DNA of 5,050 nt from Acidobacteriota bacterium. Lineage in GTDB: Bacteria; Acidobacteriota; Vicinamibacteria; Vicinamibacterales; CAVVIG01. The stretch lies in assembly GCA_003222555.1 (NCBI GenBank), contig QHWL01000260.1, positions 311 through 5,360 on the forward strand. Reading direction: 5' to 3'. The translations under genes were made by a program, and so were the position numbers. The notes under the pieces were generated by a model. The model did no database searches. It saw only the letters and a program-made list of their open reading frames with translations, and had not been told where the DNA came from. Of this stretch, positions 1 to 5,050 are shown piece after piece. Every line of letters begins with the position of its first letter. The stretch's first letter is position 1.

Positions 1-406
1 TCGCGCCGCCGAGACTCGCAACGTTACGCTCCGTGACAGCGGGCTGCTTCGTAAACGAGGTGCCGTATTGCCACAGGTAGACGATCGAGTCCTCGTCCCC
101 GCCCTCGAGCCGTGCGCGAATCGCTGCATTTTCGCGCGAAACCCAACCGGGCCAGGCGGACTCGAGCTCAGCTGGCGTCTTTCCTGTCAGCTCTCCTGGC
201 AGGCTCTCTCGCAAAGTCTCCAGAATCGGTTTGGCGTCGACGTAGGGAATGTTCTTCCTGACCGAAACCGGACGCGCGGCGGGACGCGGTCGGTTCTGCG
301 TCTGACCTTGCAGCGGCTGTAGGCGTGCCGCCGGAGCGGTGGCCCAAAGCGCGAGCGCAACGAGGGTGAGGAATTTCGAGGTGAGCGGTCGAGAGGGGAG
401 TGTCAC
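1..406 (-). CDS. Exported protein of unknown function, N-terminal part (truncated by window edge)
   Basis: An open minus-strand frame of 135 codons runs off the left edge. The first residues form a clear export signal: basic residues at 6 and 11, a hydrophobic core at about 12-24 (FLTLVALALWATA) and an Ala-rich cleavage region near 24-27. A basic, Pro/Arg-rich linker follows (about 35-51), then a globular region beginning KNIPYVDAKPIL and containing AWPGWVSREN (84-93), LEGGDEDS (100-107) and LWQYGTSFT (111-119). These resemble conserved segments of uncharacterised secreted proteins I associate with Acidobacteria; I know no function for them. No ATG is available, so the start is GTG at 406 or TTG at 409, and no Shine-Dalgarno sequence is visible near either. 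The nearest upstream in-frame stop is in the region of 447-450, so the true start must lie just before the signal peptide. It lies 235 bp downstream of the DUF6152 gene on the same strand, too far to assume co-transcription. Coding status is fairly sure; function is unknown. Confidence 0.72.
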   Translation of the reverse strand, partial: MTLPSRPLTSKFLTLVALALWATAPAARLQPLQGQTQNRPRPAARPVSVRKNIPYVDAKPILETLRESLPGELTGKTPAELESAWPGWVSRENAAIRARLEGGDEDSIVYLWQYGTSFTKQPAVTERNVASLGGA

Positions 407-457
407 CAAATTGGCCCGTCGCGCCGGCGTATCCTGTCTCTACTAGAAATTCGGTAC

Positions 458-489
458 GGGCTAAGGATTGAGGGCTAAGGCTACGCCTT
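458..489. repeat. Doubled GGGCTAAGG motif with adjoining small hairpin
   Basis: The nonamer GGGCTAAGG occurs at 458-466 and again at 472-480, a 14-bp period with ATTGA between the copies. The second copy runs into AAGGC-TAC-GCCTT (477-489), a 5-bp stem with a 3-nt loop. It lies in the gap between two minus-strand genes. It looks like an intergenic repeat element rather than a coding or promoter feature. Two copies are too few to call a tandem array, and its distribution in the genome cannot be judged from here. Confidence 0.45.
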
Positions 490-558
490 CGGGCTGATAT
501 CGTCAATCACGATGCGCGCCACTGATTGCTGCGGGTTCCGGAAATTCTGACGCTACGC

Positions 559-574
559 TGAGCCCGAGGGCTCA
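559..574. repeat. Perfect inverted repeat, 7-bp stem with 2-nt centre
   Basis: TGAGCCC (559-565) and GGGCTCA (568-574) are exact reverse complements around GA. It lies 68 bp past the stop codon of the DUF6152 gene on the minus strand. It could be part of a transcript end, but no T tract follows on either strand, so a classical intrinsic terminator is not supported. It may instead belong to the same intergenic repeat material as the GGGCTAAGG motif. Confidence 0.4.
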
Positions 575-641
575 CACCGCGAGGTAACGGGAAGTCCAGG
601 GCGGTAACCCCTCTGTTGTCTAGCCGCTGCCACACCACCCT

Positions 642-1043
642 CTACTCATCGGGGGACCGGAAACGGACGGTGTGCCCGTCTGGGTAGGTGATGGCTACCA
701 GAAGCCCAATCGGACTCTTGCCGTCCGCCGCCGGCACGTACGTGACGGTGATTTCCTCCCCGGGCTGAAGGGCATTCGGTCCGGTCTTACCGATCCCCAG
801 CCGCGCGAGACTGGTGACGCTGCCGCCGGTGATCGCCCACTCGGTTGTCGAGCCATCGGGGTTCTTGACGTCGAGTTTCATCGACGAGTGGGGATTCACA
901 AGCCTAAATGCCTTGAACGACCCAGTCACCTTCGCTTCCTTCTTCAATGAGTAGGCGCCCGCGAGGGAATGATGCGCTTGCAACGACGCACCGGCCAAGA
1001 GCCATCCGCACAAGACAACGCATCGCAAAGTCCACTTAGTCAT
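642..1043 (-). CDS. DUF6152 family small exported protein
   Basis: A 133-residue exported protein of the DUF6152 family, whose biochemical function is unknown to me. The signal peptide covers residues 1-23 (Lys3, Arg7, then CVVLCGWLLAGAS, ending LQA). Predicted cleavage leaves a mature N-terminus of HHSLAG, the His-His-Ser start typical of the family. Other family-like segments are FRLVNPHSSMKLDVKN (46-61), EWAITGGSVTSLARLGIG (68-85) and LQPGEEITVTYVPA (92-105), a pattern of short beta strands. The length of about 110 mature residues is normal. The start at 1043 is chosen over the in-frame ATG at 1070 because GAGGAGGG lies 5 nt before it. The gene lies 113 bp downstream of the 577-residue protein on the same strand, a pairing I associate with Acidobacteria, so the two probably act together in the periplasm. 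The His-rich N-terminus suggests metal binding, which is inference only. Confidence 0.9.
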   Translation of the reverse strand: MTKWTLRCVVLCGWLLAGASLQAHHSLAGAYSLKKEAKVTGSFKAFRLVNPHSSMKLDVKNPDGSTTEWAITGGSVTSLARLGIGKTGPNALQPGEEITVTYVPAADGKSPIGLLVAITYPDGHTVRFRSPDE

Positions 1044-1048
1044 TCGTA

Positions 1049-1056
1049 CCCTCCTC
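1049..1056 (-). promoter_or_regulatory. Shine-Dalgarno sequence that fixes the DUF6152 start
   Basis: On the minus strand GAGGAGGG is followed by a 5-nt spacer (TACGA) and then the ATG at 1043-1041. The match to the anti-Shine-Dalgarno sequence is strong and correctly spaced. It lies inside the longer frame that opens at 1070, which makes that upstream ATG unlikely as the real start. Confidence 0.85.
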
Positions 1057-1128
1057 AACATCATCGGCACCAGGGGCCATCATGGATGCGACCCCTAAAA
1101 ACGGATCGGGTCGGCCAGCACTTCACTT

Positions 1129-1154
1129 GAGGCGACGAGGCTGCTCGTCGCCCC
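1129..1154 (-). terminator. 11-bp hairpin directly after the 577-residue gene (terminator-like or attenuating)
   Basis: GGCGACGAG (1131-1139) pairs perfectly with CTCGTCGCC (1144-1152) around a 4-nt loop. On the minus-strand transcript the stem grows to 11 bp through a G-U and a G-C pair. It starts 2 nt after the TAG stop codon (1157-1159). No U tract follows on the minus strand, so it is not a standard intrinsic terminator. It may protect the mRNA 3' end or reduce read-through into the DUF6152 gene. Confidence 0.4.
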
Positions 1155-1156
1155 TG

Positions 1157-2890
1157 CTAGTGCCGAATCTGCGTGACGGCCGCACCGTCCTCGTAAATCT
1201 CGCAGTTGCCTCGCTCTCGCAGCAGGCCCGCGTCGGGATTCGTGTTGCGGCGTATCGTTCGCGTCGGCAACACCCACGGCTCCACGAGCACCTCAGGGTC
1301 TTCGACCGTGACGTCGTACAGGATTGCATCGCCCTGACGCGTGAATCGCTCCACGACATGCATCTGATCGGAGTGGAAGAAACCGCCGCGCCCCAGCCAT
1401 GTCGTATCGATGAAAGCGACGGAGTCGAGCACGAGCGTGTCGCCCTCCCACCGTCCCACGGTATTTCCCAAATACGTGATATCGAACGCGGCCTCTGCGT
1501 TGTGCGGGCGGCCATCGGTCGGGATCACGCGATACTCGCCGTATCCGCCCCCGGCATCGCCTCCAAAATAGAGAAAGGTAATATCCCTATCCGACTGGTA
1601 GATGCGTCGGGGCGGGCCCTGCCGCGGGATTCCCAGAGGTTGGCAGGTCATAACCGGGTCATACTTGTTCGTCCACATGTCGAGCTGCTGAACTTTGTCC
1701 CAGTGCTCCGGCTTGTACAGTGGACGATTCAAATTGCCGAACCGCGAGGGCGAGTAGAGCTCAAAATCTTCCGTCTGATTGGTTTGCCGGCTACAGTCGG
1801 CACCCTGCGTTGGACCGCATCGGCGCCCACCCCCCGTCATGTAGTTCCCAATCCAGTCCGTATAGGACCAGTTGCCCGTCAGGTCAGGATGCCCGGCTAA
1901 CCGCGGCGTGGGCGCCGACTTGTTTACTGGAGGTTCCGCCTTAGCGAAAACGCCACGGGGGAGCTGCCCCGTCACCTTGATTGCAGTCTTCACGCTTGCC
2001 GGCACGGGCGCAACCACGTACACGTCGCCCGTCTCCGTCACTTCCGTCGTCAGGTCGCGGACGACCGCGCCGTTCCGACGCTCGACCATCTTGCCGGCGT
2101 AAAACACCCCGATCTTGTTCAGCGAGTTGTTCCAGTCTTGATAGTCGCCGTAGGTGAACTCCGTGGTCGTCGATCCCTGGGTGACCACCACGCGCTCGGC
2201 CATATACTTCGCATCAAGGGTGGCTGTCGCGGTCGCCCCTGGAACGCCCGGAATCGGGAACGTCACGACCGGCTTACCCGTCTCCCACGACACGGACGTC
2301 TGGCGCACCTTCGCGACACCGCCTTCGAAAAGAGTGCCTGGATTGGCCCCCAACCAAAATGTTTCCGTCGTCCCGGCCACAGCGGCCTTGGGCGCGCCCT
2401 GGGGACTTGCCCAAAGGCGGATGAGCCGCTCCTGCTCCGTCCCCGGCATCGGGCTGGTCTTCCCCTTCGTTGGACCGATCTCCGCACCGGGCGTGTCTTC
2501 GTTCCAGGCGTACAGCCCGCTGACCACCTCGATGTTCGAGTACGTTTGTCCGTTTGGCCGCGTGCAGGCGTACTGAATCCGCTGACTGAAGGTCTGGTAG
2601 TTGATGCTCGCCCGATATTTTGTGAGCGTGCAAGGTTGTCCGTCCACCTGAATCGTCCCCTTGCCCTGATATTCGAGCGATGCGACCATGTCGCGTTCAT
2701 CATGGCCCTTTAGCATGCCTGTGCCCCACATCCAGTGGAAGAGTACGGCCTTCAGGTCTTTGGCGTTCGGTGCGGGTGTGTAGGGTTCAGCAACCGCCCC
2801 GGGTGGACTCTGCGCGCCGGCCGTCAACGGCCCGCCGATCGCGAGGACGACGCCGAACGCGATCCAACTAATCTTTCGACGAAACCCCAT
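1157..2890 (-). CDS. Two-part exported protein of an uncharacterised acidobacterial family (DUF6152 neighbour)
   Basis: A 577-residue exported protein of unknown function. Residues 1-26 are a signal peptide (basic FRRK at 3-6, hydrophobic core 8-20, AGA|Q or AQS cleavage). Residues about 40-305 form a strand-rich region with a likely Cys87-Cys109 pair, containing KAVLFHWMWGTGML (47-60) and TEFTYGDYQDW (243-253). A Pro/Lys linker (about 311-331) leads to a second region starting HPDLTGNW (334-341). That C-terminal half has hallmarks I recognise from a large uncharacterised family: NKYDPVMTCQPLGIPR (408-423), YRVIPTDGRPHN (453-464), GRWEGDTLVLDSV (479-491), HSDQMHVVERFTR (506-518) and a PW near 538. 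Cys358/366, Cys416 and Cys563 may form disulfides. No enzyme motif is visible. The start is supported by GAGGGAGG 6 nt before the ATG. It is the promoter-proximal gene of a probable pair with the DUF6152 gene. Confidence 0.9.
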   Translation of the reverse strand: MGFRRKISWIAFGVVLAIGGPLTAGAQSPPGAVAEPYTPAPNAKDLKAVLFHWMWGTGMLKGHDERDMVASLEYQGKGTIQVDGQPCTLTKYRASINYQTFSQRIQYACTRPNGQTYSNIEVVSGLYAWNEDTPGAEIGPTKGKTSPMPGTEQERLIRLWASPQGAPKAAVAGTTETFWLGANPGTLFEGGVAKVRQTSVSWETGKPVVTFPIPGVPGATATATLDAKYMAERVVVTQGSTTTEFTYGDYQDWNNSLNKIGVFYAGKMVERRNGAVVRDLTTEVTETGDVYVVAPVPASVKTAIKVTGQLPRGVFAKAEPPVNKSAPTPRLAGHPDLTGNWSYTDWIGNYMTGGGRRCGPTQGADCSRQTNQTEDFELYSPSRFGNLNRPLYKPEHWDKVQQLDMWTNKYDPVMTCQPLGIPRQGPPRRIYQSDRDITFLYFGGDAGGGYGEYRVIPTDGRPHNAEAAFDITYLGNTVGRWEGDTLVLDSVAFIDTTWLGRGGFFHSDQMHVVERFTRQGDAILYDVTVEDPEVLVEPWVLPTRTIRRNTNPDAGLLRERGNCEIYEDGAAVTQIRH

Positions 2891-2908
2891 GGTGGTCCTC
2901 CCTCTTGT

Positions 2909-2919
2909 CCAATCATTGG
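2909..2919. promoter_or_regulatory. Short palindrome CCAATCATTGG, possible operator
   Basis: CCAAT and ATTGG are exact reverse complements around one base. The site lies 19 bp upstream of the start codon of the 577-residue gene, just before its ribosome binding site, where a repressor site or a 5' mRNA structure would fit. A palindrome this short can arise by chance and no regulator gene is in view, so the assignment is weak. Confidence 0.2.
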
Positions 2920-3196
2920 CGCCACCGCGAGAGACCGTGATGACGTGCCCGCCTACACCAGGTTAATCGTCTTCAGCCGACATTTCCGATTTGATGCCCG
3001 TTCATCGGTCGCATCCTACACCACCCAGACCGCCTTCGGGTCGGATTCCTCCATGGATCTCGCATCGAAACACGGTCCGTTTCACGGTGCCGATGATCGC
3101 CGACAGGCGCGTATCTGTAGGCGCCAAGCGACAGGTCGTTGTCTACGGCCCGCTTCCGCGTTGATGATGAGTCGTGCTCTTCGGCTGCTGTGCGAC

Positions 3197-3244
3197 CACC
3201 TCATCCTTACCAAGGACGCGCTCGGCCAACTGAGCTACATCGGC
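3197..3244 (-). pseudogene. Truncated tRNA-Thr(GGU), 5' part only
   Basis: On the minus strand the sequence matches a tRNA from its 5' end through the anticodon arm. The parts are the acceptor strand GCCGATG (3244-3238), TA at positions 8-9, a D-arm with GCTC/GAGC stem and an AGTTGG-type loop, a linker G, an anticodon stem CGTCC/GGATG (one G-T pair) and the 7-nt loop TTGGTAA with anticodon GGT, specifying threonine. The variable region starts AGGTG, after which tRNA identity is lost. There is no T-stem, no GTTCNANNC T-loop, and no CATCGGC strand to pair with the acceptor within the next hundred or more bases. It therefore cannot fold as a complete tRNA. It is either a decayed gene or a fragment left by recombination or insertion at a tRNA-Thr gene. 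Its 5' end lies 37 bp from the esterase start codon. Confidence 0.72.
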
Positions 3245-3281
3245 AAAATCAGTCTGCACATCATTTTGGCGGATCACAGCA

Positions 3282-4952
3282 ATGTTATGCTTCCCGGCGG
3301 CGATGTCTGACCATTCCACGATCGAGGCATCCACGAAGAGAATCGGACTCCTCCTCCTACTCAGCGGCGTCCTGTTTGTCGTTGCGCGGCCATCGGCCAT
3401 GATTCCGGACCAAGTGCGCATCGACACGGGCGTGCTCGCCGGCGTCGTCGGCACCACGCAGCCGGCCGTCCGTATGTTCAAAGGCATTCCGTACGCCGCG
3501 CCGCCCCTCGGAGAGAACCGGTGGCGGGCGCCACAGCCTGCGGCGAAGTGGGATGGCGTACGCAACGCCGACGCCTTTGGCGCGCCGTGCGCGGCCGGCG
3601 CTCCCGTTGGCGGCCGTGGCGGTGCTCGTGGCGCCGCTCCCGGGCAGACGCCGGCCGCGGCGCCTCCGCGCGAGCCGGCACGCAGCGAGGACTGTCTGTA
3701 TGCCAACGTCTGGACCAGCGCCACCTCGCCGAACGACAAGCGGCCGGTCATGGTGTGGATCTATGGCGGCGGTTTCACTGGAGGGTCGGGCGGCCTGGCC
3801 TGGTATGACGGCGAGAACCTCGCCGCCAAAGGTCCGGTGATCGTCACCTTCAACTATCGCCTCGGGTCGCTCGGGCTCTTCGCGCATCCGGATCTGGCGA
3901 AGGAAGCCGGTCATCCCGGCTCGGGCAACTACGGCATGATGGACGCCATCGCGGCGCTGCAGTGGGTGAAGCGCAACATCTCTGCGTTCGGCGGCGACCC
4001 GAACAAGGTGACCGTAGCAGGAGAATCAGCCGGCGCGATTATGGTTGGCGCGCTCGTCGGTTCGCCGCAGGCCAAAGGGCTTTTCACCCGCGCCATCGCC
4101 GAGAGCGGTGGCTGGATGGGCCTCACGATGGGTCGCATGCAGACGGCGGCCGTCGCCGAGGCCAACGGCGTCAAGGCGATGCAGACGCTAGGCGTCTCGA
4201 CGATCGCGGAACTCCGCGCGAAACCCATCGGCGAGCTCTCGATCCCGAGCGGCGGCCTCGTCGTCGACGGATTTCTGATTCCGGAAGATCTGTCCTACAC
4301 GTTTCAAGCTGGGAAGCAGAACGCCGTAGACGTACTTACCGGATCGAACAAGGACGAGGCGAACTTCGGCGTGTGCCCCGGCGCTGGCGGGCGTGGCGGC
4401 CCCGCAATGACCGCGGCCACTTTCCGCGCCGGCGCCGAGCGCCGGTTCGGCGACGCCGCGGATGCGTACGTGAAGCTCTATGGCGTGACGTCCGACGCTG
4501 ACGCGCCGGCTGCGGCGCATATGGCATGTGCGGACGAGATCAACTGGAACATGCGGCAGTGGGCTGCGGCGCAGGTAGCGAAGGGGAAGAACGCATACAC
4601 CTATTTCTTCTCCCACATCCAGACGGTCAACGGTCAGCCGTCACCGCAGGGCGCGACGCACACGGCCGAGATCTCCTTCGCGTGGAACAACGCGAAGGGC
4701 CAACCCACGCAAACGTGGAACGAGGTCGATCGCAGGCTCGCCGACCAGATGTCGTCTTACTGGGTCAACTTCATCTCGAACGGCGATCCCAATGGCACCG
4801 GGCTCGCGCGCTGGCCGGAATTCAAGGATCTGTCGAACGGCAGGGTGATGGTCTTCGCGGACACGCCACAGGTCGAGCCGGCGGCACCGGCCTCGAAACT
4901 GGCCTTCTATGCCGCGGCGTTTCAGCGTCTGCTGAAGGGCGCCACGAACTAA
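3282..4952 (+). CDS. Exported type B carboxylesterase (alpha/beta hydrolase, COesterase family)
   Basis: A 556-residue ester hydrolase of the carboxylesterase type B / PnbA family, full length for the family. A hydrophobic segment at 21-35 (IGLLLLLSGVLFVVA) after KR is a signal peptide, so it acts in the periplasm or outside. Family landmarks are FKGIPYAAPP (66-75), EDCLYANVW (136-144), the oxyanion-hole GGG (162-164), the nucleophile elbow GESAG with Ser249, the acid Glu359 in GSNKDEANF, and His460 in GATHTAEI. The triad is therefore complete. Cys103 and Cys138 match the conserved first disulfide, and Cys365/Cys416 may form another. A Gly/Ala/Pro-rich insert fills 104-133. The start is uncertain: ATG 3282 has a weak GGCGGA 8 nt before it, while ATG 3303 (residue 8) has none but gives a more usual signal peptide. 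The natural ester substrate cannot be told from sequence. It is transcribed away from its neighbours, so it is its own unit. Confidence 0.95.
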   Translation: MLCFPAAMSDHSTIEASTKRIGLLLLLSGVLFVVARPSAMIPDQVRIDTGVLAGVVGTTQPAVRMFKGIPYAAPPLGENRWRAPQPAAKWDGVRNADAFGAPCAAGAPVGGRGGARGAAPGQTPAAAPPREPARSEDCLYANVWTSATSPNDKRPVMVWIYGGGFTGGSGGLAWYDGENLAAKGPVIVTFNYRLGSLGLFAHPDLAKEAGHPGSGNYGMMDAIAALQWVKRNISAFGGDPNKVTVAGESAGAIMVGALVGSPQAKGLFTRAIAESGGWMGLTMGRMQTAAVAEANGVKAMQTLGVSTIAELRAKPIGELSIPSGGLVVDGFLIPEDLSYTFQAGKQNAVDVLTGSNKDEANFGVCPGAGGRGGPAMTAATFRAGAERRFGDAADAYVKLYGVTSDADAPAAAHMACADEINWNMRQWAAAQVAKGKNAYTYFFSHIQTVNGQPSPQGATHTAEISFAWNNAKGQPTQTWNEVDRRLADQMSSYWVNFISNGDPNGTGLARWPEFKDLSNGRVMVFADTPQVEPAAPASKLAFYAAAFQRLLKGATN

Positions 4953-4953
4953 C

Positions 4954-4970
4954 GTGGGGCTCCGCCCCAC
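4954..4970 (+). terminator. Strong GC hairpin just after the esterase stop
   Basis: GTGGGGC (4954-4960) and GCCCCAC (4964-4970) form a perfect 7-bp stem with a TCC loop, starting 1 bp after the TAA. No T tract follows, so it lacks half of an intrinsic terminator. Its position suggests a transcript end or mRNA 3' protection. It is also the first of three GC-rich hairpins here, so it may equally be part of a repeat element. Confidence 0.5.
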
Positions 4971-5039
4971 ACCCCGGCTCGGTCGCTCGCGGGGGCCCTT
5001 CGCCCCGCGCCGCTCCCTCGCGGGCGCGCTGTGCGCGCC
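4954..5039. repeat. Cluster of three GC-rich hairpins (REP-like intergenic element)
   Basis: Three inverted repeats follow each other: GTGGGGC/GCCCCAC (4954-4970); CGCGGGG (4988-4994) with CCCCGCG (5003-5009); and GGCGCGC (5023-5029) with GCGCGCC (5033-5039) around TGT. The octamer CTCGCGGG occurs at 4986-4993 and 5017-5024, a 31-bp offset, which hints at an internal repeat. No open frame or coding signal is visible between the esterase stop and the window end. The arrangement resembles REP-type palindromic elements found after genes. Copy number elsewhere in the genome would decide this. Confidence 0.5.
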
Positions 5040-5050
5040 TCCGTTATGCG

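Larger units (their letters stand above)
2891..3281. other. Intergenic region between divergent genes, no convincing gene
   Basis: This stretch separates the minus-strand 577-residue gene from the plus-strand esterase. It holds the ribosome binding site of the minus-strand gene (2897-2904), the short palindrome CCAATCATTGG (2909-2919), two copies of CCTACACCA (2952-2960 and 3015-3023, 63 bp apart) and a partial tRNA-Thr (3197-3244). Open frames crossing it lack a start signal, recognisable motifs or protein-like sequence. Promoters for both genes must lie here or nearby, but I see no good -35/-10 pair on either strand. Confidence 0.6.

Noticed and set aside
130..141. Perfect 12-bp palindrome TTTCGCGCGAAA
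   Set aside because: It lies within the coding region of the left-edge gene where the codons explain it, and such CG-rich palindromes are common in this composition.
168..506. Minus-strand frame of 112 codons at the left
   Set aside because: It overlaps the left-edge exported gene in another frame, is rich in Arg and lacks protein-like segments, while the competing frame has a signal peptide and conserved-looking motifs.
1044..1070. Upstream ATG extending the DUF6152 protein by nine residues
   Set aside because: The strong GAGGAGGG ribosome binding site lies inside this extension, directly before the ATG at 1043, and the shorter form has the better signal peptide.
1082..1900. Long plus-strand frame (272 codons) antisense to the 577-residue gene
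   Set aside because: It lies opposite a well-supported coding frame, has no ribosome binding site, no recognisable motif and an Arg/Pro-rich composition typical of antisense frames in GC-rich DNA.
2891..3281. Sigma-70 promoters for the two divergent genes
   Set aside because: Candidate -10 boxes such as TAGGAT on the minus strand have no acceptable -35 partner, so no promoter is annotated.
3143..3751. Minus-strand frame of 202 codons overlapping the esterase start and the tRNA fragment
   Set aside because: Its N-terminal part is the antisense of the esterase, and its tail ADVAQLAERVLGKDEVV is the translation of the tRNA-Thr fragment, a known source of false proteins.
1..5050. CRISPR array, transposase, integrase, phage or toxin-antitoxin genes
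   Set aside because: No regularly spaced repeats and no motifs of these proteins were seen in any frame that is not a shadow of a supported gene.

Overview
The window is GC-rich bacterial DNA. The gene families in it (a DUF6152 protein, a long secreted protein of the type that travels with it, and a secreted type B carboxylesterase) are what one expects from Acidobacteriota, most likely a Vicinamibacteria-type soil or metagenome genome. That placement is an inference from family recognition and base composition; no rRNA or other marker gene is present.

Layout from left to right. (1) Positions 1-406, minus strand: the N-terminal 135 residues of an exported protein of unknown function, with a GTG or TTG start and cut by the left edge. 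(2) 407-641: intergenic, with a doubled GGGCTAAGG motif, a perfect 7-bp stem and a possible short coding remnant. (3) 642-1043, minus: a small exported DUF6152 protein whose predicted mature N-terminus is His-His-Ser. (4) 1044-1156: a short gap with an 11-bp hairpin directly after the upstream gene. (5) 1157-2890, minus: a 577-residue exported protein in two parts, whose C-terminal half belongs to a family of unknown function common in Acidobacteria. (6) 2891-3281: about 390 bp without a convincing gene, holding the 5' two-thirds of a tRNA-Thr(GGU) with no T-arm and no 3' acceptor strand. (7) 3282-4952, plus: a complete type B carboxylesterase with an intact catalytic triad. (8) 4953-5050: a run of three strong GC-rich hairpins starting 1 bp after the esterase stop codon.

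All four proteins carry N-terminal export signals, so the locus works in the envelope or outside the cell. The 577-residue protein and the DUF6152 protein are co-oriented 113 bp apart and are probably co-transcribed; the esterase points the other way from the shared intergenic region. I see no known defence system, CRISPR array, transposase or integrase. The most unusual items are the truncated tRNA-Thr next to the esterase start and the His-His mature N-terminus of the DUF6152 protein. I did not find a convincing new multi-gene system.
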